A stretch of 64,000 nucleotides of DNA from DATKCF01 sp035513345 (GTDB lineage Bacteria > Gemmatimonadota > Gemmatimonadetes > Longimicrobiales > RSA9). Of this stretch, positions 1 to 7,870 are shown one piece after another. The stretch spans positions 6,853 to 70,852 of the forward strand of contig DATKCF010000036.1 in NCBI GenBank assembly GCA_035513345.1, given 5' to 3'. A model generated the notes under the pieces. The model saw only the letters and a program-made list of their open reading frames with translations, was not told the origin of the DNA and did not search any database. Numbering within the stretch: position 1 is the stretch's first letter; every line of letters begins with the position of its first letter. The position numbers and the translations under genes are program-made.

Positions 1-9
1 CGGAAGCAG

Positions 10-253
10 CAACCAGGAACGCAACGGGCAGGCAGAAGCGGAGCAGTACCGAAGACGAATCAGACACCGGCGGCGTGCGGAGAAGAACCCGCGGTTGGGC
101 GAAACGACGTCGGCCGCGCGAACGGAGGGCGGGGATTGCTCGAACCCGAGAAACCCGCCCCAGAAACCAGAAACGAGAAACGTGTCTGGTTTGAGAGAAA
201 CGTGTCTGGTTCCCGGAGAACGTGTCTGGTTGAGCAGGAAGCGTTCCTGGTTG
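10..253. repeat. Intergenic repeat element A before rpsH
   Basis: The stretch 1-312 holds no credible gene. A 13-bp perfect inverted repeat (10-22, CAACCAGGAACGC, and 241-253) brackets it. Inside, 141-182 is rich in CCAGAAAC and GAGAAACG words and resembles the right arm of the element before rpsD (7050-7088). From about 174 to 231 a 20-bp unit containing CGTGTCTGGTT is repeated three times in tandem. No left arm with GTTTCTGG words is visible; it may lie before the window. I read it as a member of the repeat family also found before rpsD and rpoA. Confidence 0.7.
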
Positions 254-312
254 GGCGCTCGACCACCTGAAAGTCCGGGACAACCGGAAACTCTGGGAGG
301 ACCGAAAAAAAG

Positions 313-705
313 ATGATGACCGACCCGATCGCCGACCTGCTGACGCGCATCCGTAACGGGATGGGCGCACGGCACAAGCGCGTGGATATTCCCGTCTCGA
401 AGATCAAGGTCGAGGTCGTGAGGATCCTGAAGGAAAACCACTTCATCCATGACTACAAGGTCCTGGATGATGGGCGGCACGGTGTCCTGCGTGTGTACCT
501 GAAGTACTACGAAGGAAAGCCGGTGATCCGGGCGGTCCGCCGCGTATCGCGGCCGGGGCTGCGCGTTTACAAGAGCGCCCATGACCTGCCGCGGATCCGT
601 GGCGGACTGGGCATCGCGATCGTTACGACGCCGAAGGGCGTAATGTCGGACAAGCAGGCCCGTGCGCAGAATGTCGGCGGCGAGGTCATGGCAGAGGTCT
701 GGTAG
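313..705 (+). CDS. rpsH: 30S ribosomal protein S8
   Basis: Small-subunit protein S8 (130 aa), which binds the central domain of 16S rRNA; in E. coli it also represses the spc operon mRNA. The N-terminus MTDPIADLLTRIRN and the C-terminal segment GGLGIAIVTTPKGVMSDKQA are typical of the family, and the length is normal. GGGAGG at 295-300 lies 12 nt before ATG 313. ATG 316 would give the more usual N-terminus, so the start is uncertain by one codon. Ten bases separate it from rplF, in the standard spc order. The repeat-filled spacer just upstream is unusual. Confidence 0.97.
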   Translation: MMTDPIADLLTRIRNGMGARHKRVDIPVSKIKVEVVRILKENHFIHDYKVLDDGRHGVLRVYLKYYEGKPVIRAVRRVSRPGLRVYKSAHDLPRIRGGLGIAIVTTPKGVMSDKQARAQNVGGEVMAEVW

Positions 706-714
706 GGGGGACAG

Positions 715-1254
715 ATGTCGAGAATCGGGAAGAAGCCGGTCCCCGTGCCGAAGGGTGTGACGATCGAGATCGACGGGAAGACGGTCCGGGTCAAGGGGCC
801 GAAGGGCGAGCTCGATCGCACGTTCCGGCCGGAAGTCGGCATCGAGATGAATGAGGGCGAGATCGTTGTCACGCGGGCGACGGACTCCAAGCGCGACCGT
901 GCCTTCCATGGCCTGACGCGCGCGCTGCTGGCGAACATGGTCACGGGCGTGACGGATGGGTACAGCAAGACGCTCGAGATCGTGGGCGTCGGGTACCGCG
1001 CGGAGAAGAAGGGCAAGGACCTGGTGCTGACGGTTGGATTCTCGCATCAGATCCAGTATCCGGAGCCGGACGGCATCCAGATCACTACGCCGAATCAGAC
1101 GACGGTCGAAGTCGCGGGGACAGACAAGCAACGTGTCGGGCAGGCCGCGGCGGAGATACGGGGATTCCGGCCGCCGGAGCCCTACAAGGGCAAGGGCATC
1201 CGGTACAGGGGTGAGCAGGTCCGCCGCAAGGCGGGCAAGGCCGGCGTGAAGTAA
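715..1254 (+). CDS. rplF: 50S ribosomal protein L6
   Basis: Large-subunit protein L6 (179 aa), near the GTPase-associated centre of the ribosome. The start MSRIGKKPVPVPKGV and the C-terminal signature PEPYKGKGIRYRGE are diagnostic, and the length matches the family. It follows rpsH by 9 bp, with GGGGGGACAG serving as its ribosome binding site, and precedes rplR in the conserved spc order. Confidence 0.98.
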   Translation: MSRIGKKPVPVPKGVTIEIDGKTVRVKGPKGELDRTFRPEVGIEMNEGEIVVTRATDSKRDRAFHGLTRALLANMVTGVTDGYSKTLEIVGVGYRAEKKGKDLVLTVGFSHQIQYPEPDGIQITTPNQTTVEVAGTDKQRVGQAAAEIRGFRPPEPYKGKGIRYRGEQVRRKAGKAGVK

Positions 1255-1275
1255 CCAGGCAAGTGAGAGAGTCCA

Positions 1276-1650
1276 ATGTCCAGGAATAACGTCAGGGAAA
1301 CGCTGCTGCGCCGGCGCCATCAGCGGGTCCGGCGCAAGGTATCGGGCACTCCGGAGCGGCCTCGCCTGGTGGTGCACCGTTCGCTGCGCAATGTGCAGGG
1401 CCATCTGGCGGACGACATCGCGGGGCGGGTGCTGCTGGGTGTGTCGACGCTCGCTCCGGAACTGCGCGAAGTGAAGCAGAAGGAAGGTGGCACGAAGAAG
1501 GATCTGAGCCGTGCGGCCGGCAAGCTGCTGGGCGAGCGCGCGAAGGCGGCGGGTATTACTCGCGTCGTGTTCGACCGCGGCGGCTATCCATACCACGGTC
1601 GGATCGCGGCCTTTGCGGAGGGCGCCCGCGAGGGCGGCCTCGAGTTCTAG
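1276..1650 (+). CDS. rplR: 50S ribosomal protein L18
   Basis: Large-subunit protein L18 (124 aa), which binds 5S rRNA with L5 and L25. The basic N-terminus with RRRHQRVRRKVSGTPERPRL and the C-terminal VVFDRGGYPYHGRIAAFAEGAREGGLEF match the family closely. It sits between rplF and rpsE as expected. GTGAGAGAG before the ATG is a plausible ribosome binding site. Confidence 0.97.
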   Translation: MSRNNVRETLLRRRHQRVRRKVSGTPERPRLVVHRSLRNVQGHLADDIAGRVLLGVSTLAPELREVKQKEGGTKKDLSRAAGKLLGERAKAAGITRVVFDRGGYPYHGRIAAFAEGAREGGLEF

Positions 1651-1662
1651 ACAGGGCGAGAC

Positions 1663-2205
1663 ATGCAAAAGAAGCAGGCGAAGGACCAGCGTGGCGGCGG
1701 TCGGCGAGGCCGGCCCGAGTCGGACCTGGTCGAGAACGTGATCGCGGTGAACCGCGTGGCGAAGGTCGTCAAGGGCGGCCGGCGCTTCTCGTTCACGGCG
1801 CTCGTGGCAGTCGGCGACCGCAGCGGCCAGATCGGCATTGCGCTGGGCAAGGCCAATGAGGTGGCCGAAGCGATTCGCAAGGCGGTCGAGCGGGCGCGCG
1901 CGACCATGGTCGGCGTACCGATAATCAACGGATCCCTGCCGCACGAGGCGGTCGGCCGGCACGGCGCCGCACGCGTCATGCTGCGGCCCGCCGCGCCCGG
2001 CACCGGCGTCATTGCCGGCGGACCCGTGCGCGCTGTACTGGAAGCGGCCGGCTATACGGACGTGCTGACGAAGAATCTCGGCTCGCCCAACTCGATCAAC
2101 GTGGCGCGCGCGACGCTCGAAGGACTCGAGCAGATGGTGACACCGGAACGGATCGCCGCCGAACGGGGAATAACGGTCGCCGAGCTGGGGGTGCGCCGTG
2201 GCTAG
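1663..2205 (+). CDS. rpsE: 30S ribosomal protein S5
   Basis: Small-subunit protein S5 (180 aa), involved in decoding accuracy and mRNA unwinding. The S5 signature KGGRRFSFTALVAVGDRSG is present near residues 38-56, and the C-terminal half carries TKNLGSPNSINVARATLEGL. Twelve bases after rplR. Its last 8 nt overlap the rpmD start, so the two are probably translationally coupled. Confidence 0.98.
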   Translation: MQKKQAKDQRGGGRRGRPESDLVENVIAVNRVAKVVKGGRRFSFTALVAVGDRSGQIGIALGKANEVAEAIRKAVERARATMVGVPIINGSLPHEAVGRHGAARVMLRPAAPGTGVIAGGPVRAVLEAAGYTDVLTKNLGSPNSINVARATLEGLEQMVTPERIAAERGITVAELGVRRG

Positions 2206-2419
2206 AAAGAAGGCAGCAGCCGCGCCGGTCCGGATCCGTGTCACGCAGATGCGAAGCGGACTGGGTCGCCCGGCGAAGCAACGCGCGACGCTGGAGGCGC
2301 TCGGATTCCGCCGCCATCAGCAATCGGTCGAACACGACGACAACCCGGCGATCCGGGGCATGATCTTCCAGGTCAGGCACCTGGTCCATGTCGAGGAGAT
2401 GGCGGGAGGCAAGGAATAG
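2198..2419 (+). CDS. rpmD: 50S ribosomal protein L30
   Basis: Large-subunit protein L30 (73 aa). The core VRIRVTQMRSGLGRPAKQRA followed by EALGFRRHQQSVEH is typical. It starts at GTG 2198 inside the rpsE end (8-nt overlap), and its stop codon abuts the rplO ATG directly. Slightly longer than the usual ~60 aa because of a short Lys/Ala N-terminal extension and a C-terminal tail. Confidence 0.96.
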   Translation: MARKKAAAAPVRIRVTQMRSGLGRPAKQRATLEALGFRRHQQSVEHDDNPAIRGMIFQVRHLVHVEEMAGGKE

Positions 2420-2869
2420 ATGACGGACCTCAGCAATCTGCGGCGTCCCGATGGTGCGCACCGATCCGGCAAGCGGTTGGGCCGCGGTCCGGGCTCGGGC
2501 ACAGGCAAGACGTCGGGCAAGGGCCACAAGGGCCAGAAGGCGAGGACGGGCGGTGGCGTCCATCCATGGTTCGAGGGTGGCCAGATGCCGCTCCAGCGGC
2601 GAGTGCCGAAGCGCGGCTTCAGGAATCCGTTCCGCACGGAGTATCAGATCGTGAACGTCGCGTCGCTTGACGGACTCGAGGAGACCGAGATCACAGTGGA
2701 GCTGATGGATGCGCTTCGGCTCGTCGACCTCGGCTGCGGCAAGCCGATCAAGATTCTCGGTAACGGCGAGATCCGGCGAGCGGTCACGGTCCATGCGAAT
2801 GCCGTGAGCGCGAGCGCGAAGTCGAAGATCGAAGCCGCCGGCGGCACGGTCGAGCTGATCGGGAGTTGA
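2420..2869 (+). CDS. rplO: 50S ribosomal protein L15
   Basis: Large-subunit protein L15 (149 aa). The Gly/Lys-rich N-terminal extension (residues 10-50, with RLGRGPGSGTGKTSGKGHKG) reaches into 23S rRNA in known structures. FEGGQMPLQRRVPKRGF is the conserved block after it. Zero spacing from rpmD and 4 bp to secY, as in most spc operons. Confidence 0.98.
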   Translation: MTDLSNLRRPDGAHRSGKRLGRGPGSGTGKTSGKGHKGQKARTGGGVHPWFEGGQMPLQRRVPKRGFRNPFRTEYQIVNVASLDGLEETEITVELMDALRLVDLGCGKPIKILGNGEIRRAVTVHANAVSASAKSKIEAAGGTVELIGS

Positions 2870-2873
2870 ATCG

Positions 2874-4199
2874 ATGGCCAACCCGATTCCGAACCTGTTT
2901 CGTGTTCCGGAGCTGAAGCAGAAGCTCCTGTTCACACTGATGGTTCTTGCCGTGTACCGCTTCGGCGCACACATCACGGTGCCATCGGTCAACTACAATG
3001 CGCTGCAGGCGGCATTCGCCGGGCTGCAGGGCACGCTGTTCGGCGTGTACGACATGTTCGTCGGCGGCGCACTGTCGCGTGCGACCGTGTTCGGTCTCGG
3101 GATCATGCCGTATATCTCCGCCAGCATTATGTTCCAGCTGCTGGCGGCGGTCTTCCCGACGATCGAGAAGATGCAGAAGGAAGGCGAGGAAGGCCGCAAG
3201 AAGCTGACGCAGTGGACGCGCTACGCGACGATCGTGCTCGCGATGCTCCAGGGCTATGGCTACGCCGTATTTCTGCAGACCCTGAACGCCGGCGGTGCGC
3301 AGGCAGTCGCGGGCGGCGGTTTGGCGTTCACGGTCACGACGACGTTGCTGCTGACGATCGGCGCGATCTTCGTGATGTGGCTCGGCGAGCAGATCACCGA
3401 GCGAGGCATCGGCAACGGCATGTCGCTGCTGATCTTCTTCTCGATCATCGAGAGCTTCCCGGCCGCGATCGCAAGAACGTGGGAAACGTTCCGCACAGGC
3501 GTGATCGGCCCGATCGCGCTGTTCGTTCTCGGCCTCGTCATTGTCGGAGTGATCGCCGGCGTGGTTGCAATGACGATGGCTGCGCGCAAGATACCGGTCC
3601 AGATACCGCGCAAGGTGATGGGGCGCGGGCGCGTGCGCGAGGGGCAGAAGAGCTTCATCCCACTACGCATCAACTCGGCCGGCGTGATGCCGATCATCTT
3701 CGCGCAGTCCATCATCATCGTGCCGGGTACACTGGCCGCGTTCACGACCATACCGTTCCTGCAGGACGTGCAGAACTCGCTCCAGCCCGGCAGCTGGCTC
3801 TACAACATTCTGTACGGCGCGCTCATCATATTCTTCACGTACTTCTACACGGCGATCATCTTCAATCCGGTCGATCTGGCGGAGAACCTGAAGAAGCAGG
3901 GCGCGTTCATTCCGGGCGTGAAACCGGGCGCGCGCACGGCCGAATACATCGACTACGTTCTGAGTCGCGTTACGGTAGCCGGCTCCATTTACCTCGCGCT
4001 GATCGCGCTGCTGCCGTTCTGGATCTTCAGCTGGTTCAACATCCAGACGTTCTTCTTCGGCGGCACGTCGCTGCTCATCGTGGTCGGCGTCGGACTCGAT
4101 ACCGTGCAGCAGATGCAGCAGCACCTGCTGCTCAGGCACTATGAAGGCTTCATGAAGAAGGGACGGGTCCGGTTCCGCGGGCGCCAGCGATACATGTAG
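2874..4199 (+). CDS. secY: Preprotein translocase subunit SecY
   Basis: Channel-forming inner-membrane subunit of the SecYEG translocon (441 aa, about ten transmembrane helices). The N-terminus NPIPNLFRVPELKQKLLFTL, the plug/TM2 region with LGIMPYISASIMFQ, the cytoplasmic loop RKIPVQIPRKVMGRGR, and GVKPGARTAEYIDYVLSR near the end are all SecY signatures. It is the last gene of the spc block; adk follows after a 109-nt leader. SecA, its motor, is also in this window (19665-22952). Confidence 0.98.
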   Translation: MANPIPNLFRVPELKQKLLFTLMVLAVYRFGAHITVPSVNYNALQAAFAGLQGTLFGVYDMFVGGALSRATVFGLGIMPYISASIMFQLLAAVFPTIEKMQKEGEEGRKKLTQWTRYATIVLAMLQGYGYAVFLQTLNAGGAQAVAGGGLAFTVTTTLLLTIGAIFVMWLGEQITERGIGNGMSLLIFFSIIESFPAAIARTWETFRTGVIGPIALFVLGLVIVGVIAGVVAMTMAARKIPVQIPRKVMGRGRVREGQKSFIPLRINSAGVMPIIFAQSIIIVPGTLAAFTTIPFLQDVQNSLQPGSWLYNILYGALIIFFTYFYTAIIFNPVDLAENLKKQGAFIPGVKPGARTAEYIDYVLSRVTVAGSIYLALIALLPFWIFSWFNIQTFFFGGTSLLIVVGVGLDTVQQMQQHLLLRHYEGFMKKGRVRFRGRQRYM

Positions 4200-4247
4200 G
4201 ACTGCCGGGGTCCCGGCTCACGGTGGTCGGGCCGACGAAGGACTGCG

Positions 4248-4296
4248 GAGGGGCGGAGGCGGTCGCGAATCTCCGGCCCCTCTTCGTTCGGAGGGG
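4248..4296 (+). promoter_or_regulatory. Two competing hairpins in the adk leader
   Basis: In the 109-nt secY-adk gap, GAGGGGCGGAG (4248-4258) can pair with CTCCGGCCCCTC (4271-4282) with one bulged base. The 3' part of that stem, CCCCTC (4277-4282), can instead pair with GAGGGG (4291-4296), which is the likely ribosome binding site of adk (ATG at 4309). The two structures exclude each other. That they regulate adk is an inference. Confidence 0.45.
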
Positions 4297-4308
4297 ACGG
4301 CGACAACC

Positions 4309-4956
4309 ATGAACATCATTCTGTTCGGGCCGCCCGGCGCGGGCAAGGGTACGCAGGGCGAGCTTGCCGCAGAGCGACTCGACCTCGTCCGGCTGTCGAC
4401 GGGCGATCTGCTGCGTGAAGCGCGGACCGAGGGTACGGATCTCGGGCAGAAGGCGCAGCGCTACATGGATGCGGGCGAGTTGGTGCCGGACTCGGTGATT
4501 CTCGGCATTGTCCGGGAGGTCATGGAGGCGCAATCGCATCGGGCCGGCTTCATCTTCGATGGATTCCCGAGGACGGAGACACAGGCGGCGGGACTCGCGG
4601 ACATGATGGACGAAGTGGGCACCTCGCTGGACGCCGTGGTCGTGCTGGACGTGGCGGACGAGACGCTGGTCAGGCGACTCGCGGGCCGGCTGTCGTGCGC
4701 GAAGTGCGGGGTAGTCTACAACCGGCACTTCGAGCCGCCGCGCGAAGAAGGCAAGTGTGACGTGTGCGGATCCGCGCTGGTTCAGCGCGCCGACGATCGC
4801 GAGGAAACCGTCCGCCGCAGGCTCGAGGTATACCGCGAGCAGACCGCGCCGGTGCTGGACTGGTACGAGGGAGCGGGCGTCGCCATCCACCACATCGCGG
4901 GCGACCGTCCGATCGACGCGGTCCAGGCCGACCTCACAGCACTGCTGTCAGCATGA
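4309..4956 (+). CDS. adk: Adenylate kinase, zinc-lid type
   Basis: Converts ATP and AMP to two ADP in the cytoplasm (215 aa). The P-loop GPPGAGKGTQ lies at residues 7-16 and the AMP-site block FDGFPRTETQA near 84-94. The long lid carries four cysteines, C130, C133, C150 and C153, in two CxxC pairs, which bind zinc in the long-lid adenylate kinases common in Gram-positives. Its TGA overlaps the map start as ATGA, so the two are likely coupled. Confidence 0.98.
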   Translation: MNIILFGPPGAGKGTQGELAAERLDLVRLSTGDLLREARTEGTDLGQKAQRYMDAGELVPDSVILGIVREVMEAQSHRAGFIFDGFPRTETQAAGLADMMDEVGTSLDAVVVLDVADETLVRRLAGRLSCAKCGVVYNRHFEPPREEGKCDVCGSALVQRADDREETVRRRLEVYREQTAPVLDWYEGAGVAIHHIAGDRPIDAVQADLTALLSA

Positions 4957-5735
4957 TCCATCTCCGGACCGCAGGCGAGATTGACGCGCTCGAGGCCGCG
5001 GGCGCAGTGCTCGCGCGACTGTTCGATGCCATCGCGGACAGAGTGGTTCCGGGCGTGACCACCGCGGCACTCGATCGCTTCGCGGAGGACCTCATCCGGT
5101 CTCACGACGGCGCGGTTCCGGCCTTCAAGGGCCTCTACGGATTTCCGGCGACACTGTGCACTTCGATCAACGAGGAGGTCGTCCACGGCATCCCGTCGAA
5201 GCGCCGAGTCCTCGAGGATGGCGACATCGTCAGCATCGATGCCGGTGTCAGGCTGGACGGCTGGTTCGGCGACCGTGCGATGACGTATCCGGTCGGCGAC
5301 GTCTCCGAGGAAACCGGCCAGCTCCTCGAAACGACGCGCCGGGCCCTGGCCGCGGGCATCGCCACCGCGACCATCGGCAACCGGATCGGTGACATCGGTG
5401 CCGCCATTCAGAAGGTGGCCGAGGACGCCGGCTTGAGCGTCGTTCGCGAACTCGTCGGGCACGGCGTCGGCCGTGAGCCGCACGAGGAGCCCCAGGTTCC
5501 GAATTTCGGGCGAGCCGGCACCGGCCTGCGGCTCCTCGCCGGGCTGGTCATCGCGATCGAGCCGATGGTCAACCGGGGCGCAGCCGGGATCCGGACCCTG
5601 GCCGATCGCTGGACCGTCGTCACCGCGGACGGCCAGCGCAGCGCCCACTTCGAGCACACGGTCGCCATCACGCAGGCCGGTCCGCGGATCCTGACCGGGT
5701 CGAGCCGGATTTCCAGCGGGCACCATGTCGCGTGA
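4953..5735 (+). CDS. map: Methionine aminopeptidase, type I
   Basis: Removes the initiator Met from nascent proteins (260 aa). The metal-ligand motifs are all present: SIDAGVRLDGWFGDRAMTY (two Asp), GHGVGREPHEEP (His), AIEPMVN (Glu) and FEHTVAIT (Glu). The start ATG 4953 is chosen because it overlaps the adk stop as ATGA and gives the normal N-terminus IHLRTAGEIDALEAAG. An in-frame reading extends upstream into adk but is not needed. The C-terminal ~10 residues are unconserved. Confidence 0.97.
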   Translation: MIHLRTAGEIDALEAAGAVLARLFDAIADRVVPGVTTAALDRFAEDLIRSHDGAVPAFKGLYGFPATLCTSINEEVVHGIPSKRRVLEDGDIVSIDAGVRLDGWFGDRAMTYPVGDVSEETGQLLETTRRALAAGIATATIGNRIGDIGAAIQKVAEDAGLSVVRELVGHGVGREPHEEPQVPNFGRAGTGLRLLAGLVIAIEPMVNRGAAGIRTLADRWTVVTADGQRSAHFEHTVAITQAGPRILTGSSRISSGHHVA

Positions 5736-5812
5736 TCGGTCGGCCGGATCGGTCCCGCCGGGATGCGACAGGTGTCGCCGGATCGGCCCGGCGAGGACAA
5801 CGCCGTGGCGGC

Positions 5813-5841
5813 TTGATGGAGCGCGCGCAGGCCATTATACT
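5813..5841 (+). promoter_or_regulatory. Sigma70-type promoter for rpmJ and the alpha operon
   Basis: TTGATG (5813-5818) and TATACT (5836-5841) are separated by exactly 17 bp. The -10 box matches the consensus at 5 of 6 positions and the -35 box at 4 of 6. The region is a local AT-rich patch in GC-rich DNA. Predicted transcription start near 5848, about 22 nt before the rpmJ ATG. This is the best vegetative promoter match I found in the window. Confidence 0.7.
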
Positions 5842-5869
5842 GTATAGCTCTTCAGCAAACGGGAACGCC

Positions 5870-5986
5870 ATGAAAGTTCGCAGCAGCGTCAAACCCATGT
5901 GTGAACACTGCCGGGTGATCCGCCGGAACGGCGTCGTCCGGATCATCTGCCGCAAGAACCCGCGCCACAAGCAGCGCCAGGGGTAA
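5870..5986 (+). CDS. rpmJ: 50S ribosomal protein L36
   Basis: Large-subunit protein L36 (38 aa), the zinc-binding form: C11, C14, C27 and H33 fit the CxxC...C...H ribbon. ATG 5870 is chosen because MKVRSSVKPMCEHCRVIRRN is the universal L36 N-terminus; upstream in-frame sequence is not conserved. rpsM follows after 3 bp. The usual preceding gene, infA, is missing here. Confidence 0.97.
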   Translation: MKVRSSVKPMCEHCRVIRRNGVVRIICRKNPRHKQRQG

Positions 5987-5989
5987 CGG

Positions 5990-6370
5990 ATGGCACGTAT
6001 CGCAGGCGTTGACCTTCCGCGCAACAAGCGGATCGAAGTGGCACTGACCTACATCTACGGGATCGGCTTCTCGACGGCCGTCAGTATCCTGAAGCAGACG
6101 GGTGTCGATCCGGATCGCCGCGTGCACGACCTGTCGGATGACGAGGTGAATCGACTTCGCCGTTCGATCGAGAACCAGTACAAGGTCGAGGGTGCGTTGC
6201 GGACGGAAGTGTCGATGAACATCAAACGGCTGATGGACATCGGCGCGTACCGCGGGCTGCGGCATCGTCGAGGGCTGCCGGTACGAGGGCAGAGGACCCA
6301 CACGAACGCGCGGACACACAAGGGCAAGCGGGTAGCGATCGCGGGCAAGAAGAAGGCGACGAAGAAGTAG
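5990..6370 (+). CDS. rpsM: 30S ribosomal protein S13
   Basis: Small-subunit head protein S13 (126 aa), contacting the P-site tRNA and L5. The N-terminus MARIAGVDLPRNKRIEVALT and the C-terminal signature RGLRHRRGLPVRGQRTHTNA are diagnostic, followed by the usual Lys-rich tail. Three bases downstream of rpmJ; rpsK starts 75 bp later. Confidence 0.98.
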   Translation: MARIAGVDLPRNKRIEVALTYIYGIGFSTAVSILKQTGVDPDRRVHDLSDDEVNRLRRSIENQYKVEGALRTEVSMNIKRLMDIGAYRGLRHRRGLPVRGQRTHTNARTHKGKRVAIAGKKKATKK

Positions 6371-6445
6371 GAGAGGGCAGCGTGGCGGGGCGCGTGAGTC
6401 GAACTGCGACCCGCCCGTCATTCATTGTCAAGGCCGAGAGGATCG

Positions 6446-6844
6446 ATGGCGAGTCCGAAGAAAGGTTCGGTCCGGGCGAAGCGCTCACGGAAACACGTAG
6501 AAGCGGAGGGCGTGGCACACATCAAGGCCACGTTCAACAACACGCTGATCACGATTTCCGACATGGAGGGCAACGTCGTGGTGTGGTCCAGCGCCGGTAA
6601 GGCGGGGTTCAAGGGATCGAAGAAGTCGACGCCGTTCGCCGCGACGGTGGCCGCCGAACAGGCAGGGCGCGAGGCGTCTAATCTCGGGATGAAGCGCGTC
6701 CATGTCCGGCTCCAGGGCCCCGGCAGCGGCCGCGAGTCGGCGATCCAGGCACTCGCTTCCGCCGGGCTCCAGATCCGTTCGATCCGGGACGTGACGCCGA
6801 TTCCGCACAACGGGTGCAGGCCGCCGAAGAAGCGGCGGGTCTAG
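6446..6844 (+). CDS. rpsK: 30S ribosomal protein S11
   Basis: Small-subunit platform protein S11 (132 aa). Conserved blocks: AHIKATFNNTLITISDMEGN, GFKGSKKSTPFAA and the C-terminus RDVTPIPHNGCRPPKKRRV. ATG 6446 is preferred over an in-frame TTG at 6425 because it has GAGAGG upstream and gives the standard length. Downstream lies a 384-nt spacer with repeat element B before rpsD. Confidence 0.98.
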   Translation: MASPKKGSVRAKRSRKHVEAEGVAHIKATFNNTLITISDMEGNVVVWSSAGKAGFKGSKKSTPFAATVAAEQAGREASNLGMKRVHVRLQGPGSGRESAIQALASAGLQIRSIRDVTPIPHNGCRPPKKRRV

Positions 6845-6855
6845 CGGGAACCACG

Positions 6856-7094
6856 CGTTTCTGGTTTCTCGTTTCTGGGGCTGGTTTCTGGGGTTCGAGG
6901 AAACAGCTGGAATCCGGAAACGGAAATCGCACGGGAACCGGAAACCCCACGGGAACCGGACGGAGAGCGACGAAGACCGAACGAACGTGGCCGGGGAAGC
7001 GGCGCCCCGGGTCGATGCACGGGTGGTGTGGGCGCACGAAACAAGGAAGCGCGCGAACCCCAGAAACGCGCCCCAGAAACGAGAACCCAGAGAC
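6856..7094. repeat. Intergenic repeat element B between rpsK and rpsD
   Basis: The whole 384-nt gap 6845-7228 lacks a gene. The left arm (6856-6898) is built of GTTTCTGG words. The right arm (about 7053-7094) is its imperfect inverted copy: the reverse complement shares TTCTCGTTTCTGGGGC and GTTTCTGGGGTTCG with the left arm. The left 38 nt (6856-6893) match 7945-7982 of element C at 37 of 38 positions. The centre (6899-7052) has an 18-bp-period duplication of CACGGGAACCGGA (6930 and 6948). After the right arm, GGCGACC (7103-7109) can pair with GGTCGCC (7133-7139). Confidence 0.85.
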
Positions 7095-7228
7095 GTTTCT
7101 CGGGCGACCAGAGATGTTTCCTGGAACGTTGGGGTCGCCGCGTCAGAATCAGGGTGTAAACCGCCAGACCGTCAGGGCGGGAGGAAGCCCACGGGACGAA
7201 CACTCAGAAAGAGACAGACGGTCGAACG

Positions 7229-7867
7229 ATGGCACGATACACGGGTCCGGTCTGCAAGTTGTGCCGGCGGGAAGGGCAGAAGCTCTTCCTGAAGGGCATG
7301 AAATGTTACACGGAGAAGTGTCCGATCGAGCGGCGCAACTATGCGCCGGGGCAGCATGGTCCGGGGCAGACACGGCGCCGGGGCAAGACCTCCGAATACT
7401 CTCTCCAACTCCGTGAGAAACAGAAGGTCAAGCGCATCTACGGCGTATCGGAGCGCTACTTCAAGACGCTGTTTGCTTGGGCGGCACGACAGTCCGGCGT
7501 GACAGGCGAGAGCCTGCTGATCGGGCTCGAGTCGCGGCTGGACAACATCGTCTACCGGCTCGGCTTCGGCGCGAGTCGGAACCAGGCGCGCCAGCTCGTA
7601 CGGCACAGGCACGTCGAGGTGAACGGCGGCACGGTCGACATCCCGAGCTATGTGGTGAAGCCGGGAGACGAGATCCGGATCCGCAGGGGTTCGAAGGACA
7701 TCGTTCCGGTACAGGCGGCGCTGGAAAGCAAGACGCGGCCGGCGGTGGTGCGGTGGCTGGCGGTCGACGAAGCCGCGCGGACCGGCCGAATGCTGGAGCG
7801 CCCGACACGCGCCGACATCCCGCTGGCCGTGCAGGAACAGTTGATCGTGGAGTTGTACTCGAAGTAG
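7229..7867 (+). CDS. rpsD: 30S ribosomal protein S4, zinc-containing form
   Basis: Primary 16S rRNA-binding protein S4 (212 aa); in E. coli it represses the alpha operon. Four N-terminal cysteines (C9, C12, C26, C31) give the zinc-binding variant. The S4 RNA-binding domain is visible at SRLDNIVYRLGFGASRNQAR and VRHRHVEVNGGTVDIPSYVV. rpsK-rpsD-rpoA order is standard, but here S4 is flanked on both sides by long repeat-bearing spacers. Confidence 0.98.
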   Translation: MARYTGPVCKLCRREGQKLFLKGMKCYTEKCPIERRNYAPGQHGPGQTRRRGKTSEYSLQLREKQKVKRIYGVSERYFKTLFAWAARQSGVTGESLLIGLESRLDNIVYRLGFGASRNQARQLVRHRHVEVNGGTVDIPSYVVKPGDEIRIRRGSKDIVPVQAALESKTRPAVVRWLAVDEAARTGRMLERPTRADIPLAVQEQLIVELYSK

Positions 7868-7870
7868 TTG

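Noticed and set aside
174..231. Three 20-bp repeats resembling a CRISPR array
   Set aside because: The units are directly adjacent, imperfect and have no unique spacers; no cas gene is near.
95..316. 73-codon open frame before rpsH
   Set aside because: It is built from the repeat units, has no family match such as S14, and overlaps the rpsH start.
6891..6900. GGGTTCGAGG, resembling a tRNA T-arm
   Set aside because: No acceptor, D or anticodon stems can be built around it; it is part of the repeat element B arm.
6814..7416. 200-codon open frame spanning the rpsK-rpsD spacer
   Set aside because: It crosses both repeat arms and runs into rpsD in another frame; composition follows the repeats, not a protein.
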